A DNA stretch of 64,000 bases from Zoogloea sp041908905 (lineage in GTDB: Bacteria > Pseudomonadota > Gammaproteobacteria > Burkholderiales > Rhodocyclaceae), in NCBI RefSeq assembly GCF_041908905.1, contig NZ_JAYREK010000005.1, positions 62,001 to 126,000 of the forward strand, read 5' to 3'. A model generated the notes under the pieces. The model saw only the letters and a program-made list of their open reading frames with translations. It ran no database searches and was not told the DNA's origin. A program made the position numbers and the translations under genes. Numbering within the stretch: position 1 is the first letter of the stretch; each line of letters starts with the position of its first letter. Below, piece after piece: positions 34,147 to 42,933 of the stretch.

Positions 34147-35325
34147 TCACTGCTTGCGCGACAGGTGGGTGATGGCCCGGGTCAGGCCGTCCAGGCTGAG
34201 CGGAAACATCCGCTCGCCGAGGATCTTGCGGATCAGCCCGATCGACTGGCGGTAGTCCCAGGTGCGCTCGGGTTCCGGGTTGAGCCAGGCCAGCGACGGG
34301 TAGGCGTCGGCGAGGCGGCGCAGCCACACGGCACCGGGCTCGGTGTTGCTGTATTCGATGGAGCCGTTGGGCTGCATGATCTCGTAGGGGCTCATCGTGG
34401 CGTCGCCCACGAAGATCAGCTTGTAGTCGGGCCCGTACTTGTGGATCACGTCGAGGGTGGGGGTCCGCTCCGAGTGGCGGCGGTGGCTGTCCCGCCACAC
34501 GTGGTCGTACACGCAGTTGTGGAAGTAGAAGTACTCGAGGTGCTTGAACTCGGCCCGGCAGGCCGAGAAGAGCTCCTCGCACACCTTGATGTGGTCGTCC
34601 ATCGAGCCGCCCACGTCGAAGAAGATCAGCACCTTGACCGCATTGTGGCGCTCGGGGCGCATCAGCAGGTCGAGCCAGCCGGCGTTGCGGGCGGTGGCGG
34701 CGATGGTGCCGTCGAGGTCCAGCTCATCGGGCGCGCCCTGCCGCGCGAAGCGGCGCAGCCGGCGCAGCGCCACCTTGATGTTGCGGGTGCCGAGCTCGAC
34801 GGAATCATCGAGGTTGCGGTATTCCCGCTGGTCCCACACCTTGACCGCCGTGCGGTTGCCCGCCGATTCACCGCCGACCCGGATGCCCTCCGGGTGGTAG
34901 CCGCTGTTGCCGAAGGGCGAGGTGCCGCCGGTGCCGACCCACTTGCTGCCGCCCTGGTGGCGGCCCTTCTGCTCGGCGAGGCGTTTCTTGAACTCCTCCA
35001 TCAGCGTGTCCCAGCCCAGCTTCTCGAGCTTCGCCTTCTCCTCGGGGCTGAGGTGCTTCTGCATCATCGCCTTCAGCCACTCGGCGGGCAGATCAACCTC
35101 CAGCCCGGGGATCTGCTCGATGCCCTTGAAGTATTCGCCGAAGGCCTGGTCGAAGCGGTCGAACAGGGATTCGTCCTTGACCAGCGCGCTGCGGCTGAGG
35201 AAGTAGAAGTCTTCCATGCTGTGACCGCCGAGGCCGGCCTGCAGCGCTTCGAGCAGGGTCAGGAACTCCTTGGTGGACACCGGCAGCTTGCGGGCCTTGA
35301 GGTGCAGGAAGAAGTCGATGAGCAT
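34147..35325 (-). CDS. CoxE-like VWA-domain protein
   Basis: The 392-residue protein starts MLIDFFLHLKARKLPVSTKE, as in CoxE/YehP-type VWA proteins encoded beside MoxR ATPases. The VWA core begins at VLIFFDVGGSMDDH (237-245) and ends with LIFVGDATMSPYE. The usual MIDAS DxSxS appears as DVGGS, so one metal-coordinating Ser is replaced by Gly, as is common in this subfamily. It sits 9 nt downstream of the MoxR gene on the same strand. Such pairs act as chaperones that insert metals or remodel an enzyme complex; the client is not apparent here. Confidence 0.87.
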   Translation of the reverse strand: MLIDFFLHLKARKLPVSTKEFLTLLEALQAGLGGHSMEDFYFLSRSALVKDESLFDRFDQAFGEYFKGIEQIPGLEVDLPAEWLKAMMQKHLSPEEKAKLEKLGWDTLMEEFKKRLAEQKGRHQGGSKWVGTGGTSPFGNSGYHPEGIRVGGESAGNRTAVKVWDQREYRNLDDSVELGTRNIKVALRRLRRFARQGAPDELDLDGTIAATARNAGWLDLLMRPERHNAVKVLIFFDVGGSMDDHIKVCEELFSACRAEFKHLEYFYFHNCVYDHVWRDSHRRHSERTPTLDVIHKYGPDYKLIFVGDATMSPYEIMQPNGSIEYSNTEPGAVWLRRLADAYPSLAWLNPEPERTWDYRQSIGLIRKILGERMFPLSLDGLTRAITHLSRKQ

Positions 35326-35334
35326 GGCCGCGCG

Positions 35335-36177
35335 TCAGCGGTTGCGCTGGGCCATGAAGACCAGCCGCTCGAAGAGGTGCATGTCCTGCTCGTTCTTGAG
35401 GAGTGCGCCGTGCAGCGGCGGGATGCTGGCCTTCTGGTCGGGCGAGCGCAGCGCCTCGACCGGGATCTCCTCGGCCACCAGCAGCTTGAGCCAGTCGATG
35501 AGTTCGGAGGTGGACGGCTTCTTCTTGAGGCCGGGGATCTCGCGCAGGCCGAAGAAAACCTCCAGCGCCTCCTTGAGCAGCGCCTGCTTGATGCCGGGGA
35601 AATGCACGTCGACGATGCGCTGCATGGTGTCCCGGTCGGGGAACTTGATGTAGTGGAAGAAGCACCGGCGCAGGAAGGCGTCGGGCAGCTCCTTCTCGTT
35701 GTTGGAGGTGATGAAGACGATGGGCCGGTGGCGGGCCCGGATGGTCTCCCGCGTCTCGTACACATGGAACTCCATGCGGTCGAGCTCGCGCAGCAGATCG
35801 TTGGGAAACTCGATGTCGGCCTTGTCGATCTCGTCGATCAGCACCACGGTGGGCTCCTCGGCCTCGAAGGCCTGCCACAGGGTGCCCTTGACGATGTAGT
35901 TGCCGATGTCCTTGACCTTGTCGTCGCCGAGCTGGGAGTCGCGCAGGCGCGACACCGCGTCGTATTCGTACAGCCCCTGCTGGGCCTTGGTGGTGGATTT
36001 GATGTGCCACTGCATGAGCGGCATGCCGAGGGCCGCGGCGACCTCCTCGGCGAGCATGGTCTTGCCGGTACCCGGCTCGCCCTTGATCAGCAGCGGCCGC
36101 TGCAGGCGGATGGCGGCATTCACCGCGAGCATCAGGTCGGGGGTGGCGACGTAGTTGTCGGAGCCTTCGAAGCGCAT
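35335..36177 (-). CDS. MoxR-family AAA+ ATPase
   Basis: This 280-residue ATPase has its ATG at 36177 preceded by AAGGAAA. Walker A is GEPGTGKT (33-40) and Walker B VVLIDEIDKAD (111-121), with Asp115 and Glu116. An FITSNNEKELPDAFLRRC sensor-1/arginine-finger segment lies near residue 155-172. It is of the CoxD/MoxR type and partners with the VWA protein downstream. The pair is transcribed from the same side as the HDAC-like gene 30 nt upstream, so the three may share a transcript. Confidence 0.92.
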   Translation of the reverse strand: MRFEGSDNYVATPDLMLAVNAAIRLQRPLLIKGEPGTGKTMLAEEVAAALGMPLMQWHIKSTTKAQQGLYEYDAVSRLRDSQLGDDKVKDIGNYIVKGTLWQAFEAEEPTVVLIDEIDKADIEFPNDLLRELDRMEFHVYETRETIRARHRPIVFITSNNEKELPDAFLRRCFFHYIKFPDRDTMQRIVDVHFPGIKQALLKEALEVFFGLREIPGLKKKPSTSELIDWLKLLVAEEIPVEALRSPDQKASIPPLHGALLKNEQDMHLFERLVFMAQRNR

Positions 36178-36207
36178 GGGTAATTTCCTTGGCGGGAGCT
36201 TGGGCGA

Positions 36208-37128
36208 TTATAGCGAGGCCGCCCGGGGCTGGCGGAAGAGGCGGGCGGCGGTGGTGACTGTCATTGCGTGAATGTCCACCGTGTCGTCGATGTTGCGGGC
36301 GTAGCCGCCGGCCATCGCGATGGCCACTGGCAGGCCGAGGCGGCGGCATTCGCCCAGCACCAGCGCGTCGCGGGCAGCGAGGCCGGCCTTGGTGAGCTTG
36401 AGGCGGCCCAGGCGGTCGCCCTCGAAGGGGTCGGCGCCGGCCAGGTAGATCACCAGCTGCGGCCGGCTGCGGGCGAACACGCGGGGGAGCGCCGCGTCGA
36501 GGGCGTCGAGATAGCCGGTGTCGCCGGTGTCGTCGGGCAGCTCCACGTCGAGGTCGCTGGTCTCCTTCTCGAAGGGGAAGTTGCGGGCGCCGTGGAGGCT
36601 GAAGGTGAAGCAGTCGGGCTGGCGGGCCAGGATCGCGGCGGTGCCGTTGCCCTGGTGCACGTCGCAGTCGATGATCGCGACGCGCTCCACGCGGCCCTCG
36701 GCCCGCATCGCCAGCGCGGCAACGGCGGCGTCGTTGAAGACGCAGAAACCCTCGCCCCGGTCGCGGAAGGCGTGGTGGGTGCCGCCGGCCAGGTTCGCGG
36801 CGCAACCGTCTTCCAGCGCCGCCCGGCAGGCGGCCAGGGTGGCGCCGGCGGAGCGGCGCGAGCGCTCGACCATCGCCTCCGACCACGGAAAGCCGATCCG
36901 CCGCACCTCGCTTGGCGCAAGGCTGCCGCGGATCACCCGCTGCAGGTAGCCGGCGTCGTGGGCGCGCAGCAGTTCGGTGTCGCTGGCGGCGGCCGGCACG
37001 TGGAAGTCGTCCGGCGTGAAGCCGCCGCCGGCCATCAGTCGTTCCCGCAGGCGGGCGTACTTTTCCATCGGAAAGCGGTGCCCGGCCGGGAGGGGCAGCA
37101 CGAAGTGGTCGGCGTAGAAGAGCTTCAT
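36208..37128 (-). CDS. Histone deacetylase-superfamily hydrolase
   Basis: The 306-residue arginase/deacetylase-fold enzyme carries GGTHHAF (His118, His119), IIDCDVHQGNGT with Zn ligands Asp156 and His158, the third ligand Asp233 in LAGADPFEGD, and the catalytic Tyr276 in MAGGYARN. All key residues are present, so it should be active. Bacterial relatives hydrolyse acetylpolyamines, acetoin-related or acetyl-lysine substrates; the substrate cannot be assigned. It is divergent from the M20 amidohydrolase gene across a 78-nt gap. Confidence 0.9.
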   Translation of the reverse strand: MKLFYADHFVLPLPAGHRFPMEKYARLRERLMAGGGFTPDDFHVPAAASDTELLRAHDAGYLQRVIRGSLAPSEVRRIGFPWSEAMVERSRRSAGATLAACRAALEDGCAANLAGGTHHAFRDRGEGFCVFNDAAVAALAMRAEGRVERVAIIDCDVHQGNGTAAILARQPDCFTFSLHGARNFPFEKETSDLDVELPDDTGDTGYLDALDAALPRVFARSRPQLVIYLAGADPFEGDRLGRLKLTKAGLAARDALVLGECRRLGLPVAIAMAGGYARNIDDTVDIHAMTVTTAARLFRQPRAASL

Positions 37129-37206
37129 GGCGGGTCGTCCTGCGGGGCGGCGGGCGCTGCTATCATTGATCCATCAAGGCCGATGGGCCGTTTCTCGGGA
37201 CGCATC

Positions 37207-38379
37207 ATGCACCTTCTGGATCATTTTCGGGCCGATCACGCGGAGACCACCGCCATCCGCCGTGACATCCACGCCCACCCTGAGCTTGCCTTCGAGGAGC
37301 ACCGCACCGCCGCGCTGGTGGCCGACCGTCTCGAGGCCCTCGGCATCGAGACCCACCGCGGCGTCGGCCAGACCGGCGTGGTCGGGGTGCTGCGCGCCGG
37401 CACCAGCAAGCGGGCGATCGGCCTGCGCGCCGACATGGACGCGCTGCCGATCCACGAGAAGAACGACTTCGCCCACCATTCCCGCCACGCCGGGCGCATG
37501 CACGCCTGCGGCCACGACGGCCACACCGCGATGCTGCTCGGCGCGGCGGCCCACCTGGCCCGCAAGCCCGACTTCGACGGCACGGTGTATTTTCTGTTCC
37601 AGCCCGCCGAGGAGGGCGAGGGCGGCGCGCCGGCGATGATCAACGACGGGCTCTTCGAGCGCTTCCCCATGGAGGCGGTGTTCGGCCTGCACAACTGGCC
37701 CGGCCAGCCCCTCGGACACATCGCGGTGCACCACGGCCCGGTGATGGCCTGCGCCGACCGCTTCGACATCGAGATCCGCGGCCACGGCGCCCACGCGGCG
37801 ATGCCCCACCAGGGCGTCGACCCGGTGCTGGCCGGCACGGCGCTGGTCCAGGCCCTGCAGTCGGTGGTCAGCCGCAACGCCGACCCCCAGGACGCGGCAG
37901 TGCTGTCGGTCACCCAGTTCCATGCCGGCGACGCCTACAACGTGATCCCCGACGTGGCCCGCATCGGCGGCACCGTGCGGGCCTTCCGCCCGGAGGTGCG
38001 CGCCCAGGTGGAGGCGGCGATGCAGCGGATCTGCACCGGCATCGGCGCGGCCTTCGGGGCCAACGTCAACTTCGAATACCGCCGCGGCTACCCGCCGACC
38101 ATCAACACCCCGCCCGAGGCCGATTTCTGCATCCAGGTGGCGGCCGAGGTGTGCGGTGAGTCCCATGTGCTCATCGACCCCAAGCCCAGCATGGGCGCCG
38201 AGGATTTCTCCTACTTCCTGCAGGAGAAGCCCGGCTGCTACGTGTGGCTCGGCAATGGGCCAGGGGAGGGCGGCTGCACGCTGCACAACCCCCACTACGA
38301 CTTCAACGACGAGGCCATCCCCTACGGGGTCGCCTACTGGGTGCGCCTCGCGCAGCGCTGGCTGGCTTGTGGGGGATAG
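37207..38379 (+). CDS. M20 family amidohydrolase (hippurate/N-acyl-amino-acid hydrolase type)
   Basis: The 390-residue start at ATG 37207 was chosen because the family begins with the helix before IRRDIHAHPELAFEE; the longer open frame overlaps the divergent gene. Metal-site motifs are HACGHDGHTAMLLGAA (near 98-113) and QPAEEGEGGA (near 134-143), with MGAEDFSYFL near 333-342. Such enzymes deacylate N-acyl amino acids or related amides. A -10-like TATCAT lies at 37161-37166. Confidence 0.92.
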   Translation: MHLLDHFRADHAETTAIRRDIHAHPELAFEEHRTAALVADRLEALGIETHRGVGQTGVVGVLRAGTSKRAIGLRADMDALPIHEKNDFAHHSRHAGRMHACGHDGHTAMLLGAAAHLARKPDFDGTVYFLFQPAEEGEGGAPAMINDGLFERFPMEAVFGLHNWPGQPLGHIAVHHGPVMACADRFDIEIRGHGAHAAMPHQGVDPVLAGTALVQALQSVVSRNADPQDAAVLSVTQFHAGDAYNVIPDVARIGGTVRAFRPEVRAQVEAAMQRICTGIGAAFGANVNFEYRRGYPPTINTPPEADFCIQVAAEVCGESHVLIDPKPSMGAEDFSYFLQEKPGCYVWLGNGPGEGGCTLHNPHYDFNDEAIPYGVAYWVRLAQRWLACGG

Positions 38380-38396
38380 GTAGTGGGTAGTGGGGT

Positions 38397-38428
38397 GGCG
38401 GAGGGCACTCGGCCTCCCGTGCCCCGCC
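38397..38428 (+). terminator. Candidate terminator hairpin after the M20 hydrolase gene
   Basis: GGCGGAGGGCAC pairs with GTGCCCCGCC (38419-38428) with one bulge and is followed by TTCCTT, a weak T tract. The 185-nt gap before the permease gene holds nothing else I recognise apart from a short GTAGTGG duplication just before the hairpin. Confidence 0.35.
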
Positions 38429-38564
38429 TTCCTTGAAATCCCAGCGCTGCCTCATCGCCAGTGCAACCCGGCCGGGATCACGCTCATCACCCACCCCGAG
38501 CCCTATCGCCAGCGCACGCCAGCCAAAACCTCGCCCCCACTTCTCACGACCCACTTTCCATAAA

Positions 38565-41042
38565 ATGCTCTTCTCCCTCCGCATGCTCCGGCGCGACCTG
38601 CGGGCCGGTGAGCTCGGCTTGTTGCTGGTGGCGCTGATCATCGCGGTGACCAGCCTCACCAGCGTCGGCTTCTTTACCGACCGGGTCGCCCGGGCCCTCA
38701 GGCTCGAAGCCAACCAGCTCCTCGGCGGCGACGTGGTGCTGGTGGCCGACCACGCCCTCAACCCCGAGTGGCGCGCCGAGGCCACCCGCCGCGGCCTGCG
38801 GGCGGTGGAGAGCGCCAGCTTCACCAGCATGGCCACCCGGGGCGAGGCGGCCACGCTCGCGGGCGTCAAGGTGGTCGAGGACGGCCATCCGCTGCGGGGA
38901 AGCATCCGCATCGCGCCGGGGCTCAACCAGCCGGACGCACCGGCGCCGGGCATCCCGGCCCGTGGCGAGCTGTGGCTCGACGAGCGGCTCGCCAGCACGC
39001 TGGGGGCCCGGGTGGGCGACACGGTGGGGCTGGGGGCCTCACGCTTCCGGATGGCCGCGGTGCTCAGCTTCGAGTCGGACCGGGGGGCCAACTTCTTCAG
39101 CCTGCTGCCGCGGCTCGTCATCAACGCCGCCGACCTGCCGGCGACCCAGCTGATCCAGCCGGGCAGCCGCTCCTTCCATCGTCTCCACGTGGCCGGCGAT
39201 CCGGCCGAGGTGGCGCGCTTCGAGGCCTGGGCCAAGGACCGGCTGCAACGGGGCGAGAGCCTCGAGACCGTCGACAACGCCCGCCCGGAGGTGCGCACCG
39301 TGCTCGACCGGGCCGAGCGCTTCCTGCGCTTTGCGGCGATGCTGGCGGTGGTGCTGGCGGCGGTGGCGGTGGGCCTGGCGACCCGCCGCTTCGTCGAGCG
39401 CCACCTGGACGGCTGTGCGGTGATGCGTTGCCTGGGGGCGCGCCAGGCCCAGGTGATGGGGCTGTTTATCGGCGAGTTCGTGCTCCTCGGGCTGGCGGCC
39501 GGGGTCGTCGGCTGCGCCCTTGGGTTTGGCGTGCAGTTCGTGCTCGCCGGGCTGCTCGGGGGGCTGGTGGGGGTGCCGCTGCCGGCGCCGGGCGGCTGGC
39601 CGGTGGCCCACGGGATGGCGGTGGCGCTGCTGCTGCTCCTCGGTTTTGCGCTGCCGCCGCTGATCCGCCTGGGTCGGGTGTCCACCCTGCGCGTGCTGCG
39701 CCGGGAGTGGAACGGCGTGGCGGCGCGGGAGGGCCTCGCCTGGGGGCTCGGGGCGCTGGTGCTGGCCGGGCTGCTGGTGGCGATCGCCCGGGACTGGCTG
39801 CTCGGTGCCTGGGTGGTGGGCGGTTTCGCGCTGGCCTTCGGGGCGTATGGGCTGGTGGCCTGGCTGGTGCTGGGCCTGCTCGGGCGGGTGCGCGCGGTGG
39901 CCAGCAGCGGCTGGCGCTACGGCCTCGCCGGGCTGCACCGGCGCCCGCTGGCGAGCCTCGTGCAGGTGCTGGCCCTGGGCATGGGGCTCACGGCACTGCT
40001 GCTGCTCACCCTGGTGCGCAGCGACCTCCTCGACAACTGGCGGCAGGCCACCCCGGCCGATGCGCCGAACCGTTTCGTGATCAACATCCAGCCCGACCAG
40101 CTGGAACCGCTGCGTCGCTTCTTTGCCGATGAGGGCCGCCCGGCGCCGCTGCTGCAGCCGATGATCCGCGGCCGGCTGGTGGAGGTGAACGGCCGCCCGG
40201 TGAGCCCCGACGACTACACCGAAGACCGGGCCCGGCGACTGGTGGATCGGGAGTTCAACCTCTCCGTGGACGCCCGCCTGCCGGAGGGTAACAGCGTGGT
40301 GGCGGGGCGATGGCACGGGGCCGACACCACGCCGCAGTTCTCCGTCGAGCAGGGCCTCGCCCAGACCCTCGGGCTGGCGCTGGGCGACATCCTCACCTTC
40401 GAGATCGCCGGGGTGCGCAGCGAGGCGCGCATCAGCAGCCTGCGCAAGCTCGACTGGGACTCGATGCGCGTCAACTTCTTCGTGATCGCCGCGCCGGGCA
40501 TGCTGGATGGCCAGCCGGCCAGCTACATCACCAGCTTCTACCTGCCGCCGGCGCGGCTCGACTTCGCCAACCGGCTGGTGGCGGCCTTTCCCAACCTCAC
40601 GGTGATCGACGTGGCGGCGGTGATCGGCCAGATCCAGGGCATGGTCGACCAGCTGATCGGCGCGGTGCAGTTCGTGTTCGGCTTTGCGGTGGTGGCCGGG
40701 GTGGTGGTGCTGGTCGGCGCACTGCAGGCCACCCACGACGAGCGCGAGAAAGAGCTGGCGATCCTGCGCACCCTGGGTGCCCGCAACCGCCAGCTGCGCG
40801 GCGCGCTGCTGGCCGAGTTCGCCGCCCTGGGCCTCATCGCCGGGGCGCTGGCCGGCATCGGGGCGACGGGCATCGGCTGGGCGTTGGGGCATTTCGTCTT
40901 CAAGCTGCCCTACGCGCCGAGCCCGCTGCCGGTGCTGGCCGGGGCGCTGGCCGGTGGCCTGGTGGTGATGCTGGCCGGCTGGTTCGGCACCCGCCACCTG
41001 CTGTCGCGGCCGCCGTTGGAGAGCCTGCGGGCGCTCAACTAA
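38565..41042 (+). CDS. FtsX/MacB-like ABC transporter permease (YbbP type)
   Basis: The 825-residue start at ATG 38565 was chosen because it opens the conserved MLFSLRMLRRDLRAGELGLL. The first membrane helix (about 16-36) is followed by a periplasmic MacB-PCD-like domain, then FtsX-type blocks near 250-380 and 700-820. The last block includes THDEREKELAILRTLGARNR, the cytoplasmic coupling loop that contacts the ATPase. About ten membrane segments are seen. YbbP relatives work with a YbbA ATPase, usually adjacent. None is visible in the flanking genes, so the ATPase must be elsewhere. Confidence 0.88.
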   Translation: MLFSLRMLRRDLRAGELGLLLVALIIAVTSLTSVGFFTDRVARALRLEANQLLGGDVVLVADHALNPEWRAEATRRGLRAVESASFTSMATRGEAATLAGVKVVEDGHPLRGSIRIAPGLNQPDAPAPGIPARGELWLDERLASTLGARVGDTVGLGASRFRMAAVLSFESDRGANFFSLLPRLVINAADLPATQLIQPGSRSFHRLHVAGDPAEVARFEAWAKDRLQRGESLETVDNARPEVRTVLDRAERFLRFAAMLAVVLAAVAVGLATRRFVERHLDGCAVMRCLGARQAQVMGLFIGEFVLLGLAAGVVGCALGFGVQFVLAGLLGGLVGVPLPAPGGWPVAHGMAVALLLLLGFALPPLIRLGRVSTLRVLRREWNGVAAREGLAWGLGALVLAGLLVAIARDWLLGAWVVGGFALAFGAYGLVAWLVLGLLGRVRAVASSGWRYGLAGLHRRPLASLVQVLALGMGLTALLLLTLVRSDLLDNWRQATPADAPNRFVINIQPDQLEPLRRFFADEGRPAPLLQPMIRGRLVEVNGRPVSPDDYTEDRARRLVDREFNLSVDARLPEGNSVVAGRWHGADTTPQFSVEQGLAQTLGLALGDILTFEIAGVRSEARISSLRKLDWDSMRVNFFVIAAPGMLDGQPASYITSFYLPPARLDFANRLVAAFPNLTVIDVAAVIGQIQGMVDQLIGAVQFVFGFAVVAGVVVLVGALQATHDEREKELAILRTLGARNRQLRGALLAEFAALGLIAGALAGIGATGIGWALGHFVFKLPYAPSPLPVLAGALAGGLVVMLAGWFGTRHLLSRPPLESLRALN

Positions 41043-41150
41043 GTCTTCCCGGGGCCGGGCGCCGCCCAGCCCGACCCTCCATGGGGGTAAGGAACCCGGG
41101 GGCTGCCCTGCGTTGCCCTGAGAGCGCCCTGGCGGTGGCCGGGGCGCCGG

Positions 41151-41156
41151 TATACT
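41151..41156 (+). promoter_or_regulatory. -10 element close to the rmuC start
   Basis: TATACT lies 7 nt before the rmuC ATG (41164), with no convincing -35 and no Shine-Dalgarno sequence. If used, transcription would begin at or next to the ATG and the mRNA would be leaderless. Confidence 0.4.
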
Positions 41157-41163
41157 CGGGCCC

Positions 41164-42555
41164 ATGAATCCCGACTCCGTGCCCAGCCTGCTGCCCTGGC
41201 TCATCGCCGCCCTCGCCGCAACCCTCGTCGTAGCCGTCTGGCTCGCCCTCCAGCTCGGCCGCCTTGGCCGGCGCCTGGACGGGCAGCTCGCCCAGCAGCA
41301 GCTCGCCCTGCTGCGGGAAGTCCAGACCGTCACCACGGCGGGCAGCGACCGGGTGATCGATCTGATGGCCGGCGAGGTGGACAACCTGCGCGACCGCCTG
41401 GACGCGGAGCAGGCCGCGACCCGCCAGGCCCTGCAGCAGCTGCACCTGGCCTTCGTCGGCCAGCTCGGCACCCAGCGCGAGGAGACCATGCTGCGCCTCG
41501 CCGAGCTGGCGAATGCCTTCGCCGCCGGCCAGGAAAAGCTGCGCAGCACCCTGCTCGCCGAGACGCTCAAGACCCTCTCCGAGCACGCCCGCGCCGACCG
41601 GGAGCTGCTGCAGAGCGGCCTCAAGAGCGCCTCTGAGCAGCTCTCCGCGAGCTTCGAGGCGCTCAACCGCTCGGTGGGCGAGCGCTTGGAGGCGATCACT
41701 GGCCACGTGAATCAGCGCCTCGACGAGGGCTTCCGCAAGACCAACGAGACCTTCACCAGCGTGATGGCCCGCCTCGCCACCATCGACGAGGCCCAGAAGA
41801 AGATCGGCGATCTCACCACCAACGTGGTCAGCCTGCAGGAGCTGCTCGGCGACAAGCGCGCCCGCGGCGCCTTCGGCGAGGTGCAGCTGGAGGCGCTGGT
41901 GCGCAACGCGCTGCCGCCCGAGGCCTTCGACTTCCAGTACACCCTGCCCAACGGCACCCGCGCCGACTGCGTGCTGCGCCTGCCCGAGCCGACCGGCATG
42001 GTGATCGTCGATTCCAAGTTTCCCCTCGAGAACTACCACCGCATGTACGCCCCCGAGGCCGGCGAGCTGGAGCGCCGCGCCGCCCAGGGGGCCTTCCGCG
42101 GCGACGTGAAGAGGCACGTGGATGCGATCGCCGGCAAGTACATCCTGCCCGACGTGACCTCGGACGGCGCGGTGATGTTCATCCCCGCCGAGGCGGTGTT
42201 CGCCGAGATCCACGCCTACCACCCGGAGGTGGTGGCCTACGCGATGAGCCGCCGGGTGTGGATCGTCTCGCCGACCACCCTGATGGCCGTGCTCAACACC
42301 GCCCGCGCGGTGCTGAAGGACGTGGAGACGCGCAAGCAGATCCACGTGATCAAGGACGCCCTGGGCAAGCTGGCGAAGGACTTCAACCGTTTCGACGAGC
42401 GCATGCAGAAGCTCGCCACCCACATCCGCCAGGCCGGCGAGGATGTGGCCGAGGTACAGACCTCATCGCGCAAGATCAGCGCGCACTTTCAGAAGATCGA
42501 GGCGGCGCAGCTGGATGAGCTGCCGGGGGCATTGCCGGGGGAGGGGGGCGGTTGA
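41164..42555 (+). CDS. rmuC: DNA recombination protein RmuC
   Basis: This 463-residue protein has an N-terminal membrane anchor (about 8-30), a long coiled coil (about 30-215) and the RmuC nuclease-like core from LLGDKRARGAFGEVQLEALV (about 226-245). The core continues through VIVDSKFPLENY, MFIPAEAVFAEI and VSPTTLMAVLNTARAVLK. RmuC restricts inversions and rearrangements, presumably by processing DNA structures. It stands alone between the permease and a tandem-repeat array. The length and core are normal for the family. Confidence 0.95.
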   Translation: MNPDSVPSLLPWLIAALAATLVVAVWLALQLGRLGRRLDGQLAQQQLALLREVQTVTTAGSDRVIDLMAGEVDNLRDRLDAEQAATRQALQQLHLAFVGQLGTQREETMLRLAELANAFAAGQEKLRSTLLAETLKTLSEHARADRELLQSGLKSASEQLSASFEALNRSVGERLEAITGHVNQRLDEGFRKTNETFTSVMARLATIDEAQKKIGDLTTNVVSLQELLGDKRARGAFGEVQLEALVRNALPPEAFDFQYTLPNGTRADCVLRLPEPTGMVIVDSKFPLENYHRMYAPEAGELERRAAQGAFRGDVKRHVDAIAGKYILPDVTSDGAVMFIPAEAVFAEIHAYHPEVVAYAMSRRVWIVSPTTLMAVLNTARAVLKDVETRKQIHVIKDALGKLAKDFNRFDERMQKLATHIRQAGEDVAEVQTSSRKISAHFQKIEAAQLDELPGALPGEGGG

Positions 42556-42650
42556 GGGGGGGCGTTGTTTGCTGCTCGCTGATGAAGACCGGCCCTATAA
42601 AACCCACCATGGGCAGCAAATACATCCCCCACCACCAGCATTGCTAGCTC

Positions 42651-42865
42651 AGGCACCACCGTTGCTGCTTTTTTGGGCATCGTCGGTGGTCCGAGGCACC
42701 ATCGTTGCTGCTTTTTTGGGCACCGTTGGTGGTATGAGGTAGCAATGTCGCTGCTTTTTTCCGCAACGGTGGTGGTGTGAGGCACCAATGGCGCTGCTTT
42801 TTTGTGCATCGTTGGTGGTGTGACGTACCAATGATGCTGCTTTTTTGTGCAATGTTGGTGGGTGC
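42651..42865. repeat. 43-bp tandem repeat array (five copies) between convergent genes
   Basis: Five direct copies of exactly 43 bp start at 42651, 42694, 42737, 42780 and 42823. A degenerate sixth begins at 42866. Each copy has an AGGCACCA-like start, the core GCTGCTTTTTT and a GTTGGTGGT-like end. CACCAA and TTGGTG arms within a unit (42783-42788 and 42812-42817 in copy 4) can form an 8-bp stem with the T tract in the loop. Copies differ by scattered substitutions and contain no unique spacers. The array occupies most of the 378-nt gap between the 3' ends of rmuC and the leftward ArnT-like gene. Neither strand gives a plausible protein, and 43 is not a multiple of three. Confidence 0.9.
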
Positions 42866-42933
42866 AGGCAGCACCATTGCGCGCTGCCACACCAATGTCG
42901 CAGCCCGGAAGAGCAGATTTGCTCCCCCGGGGT

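Noticed and set aside
37166..37177. TTGATCCATCAA upstream of the M20 hydrolase considered as an FNR box
   Set aside because: The half-sites match, but the centre is 2 nt instead of 4 nt, which is not FNR geometry.
42651..42865. Repeat array considered as CRISPR
   Set aside because: The whole 43-bp unit is conserved with scattered substitutions and there are no unique spacers, leader or cas genes nearby.
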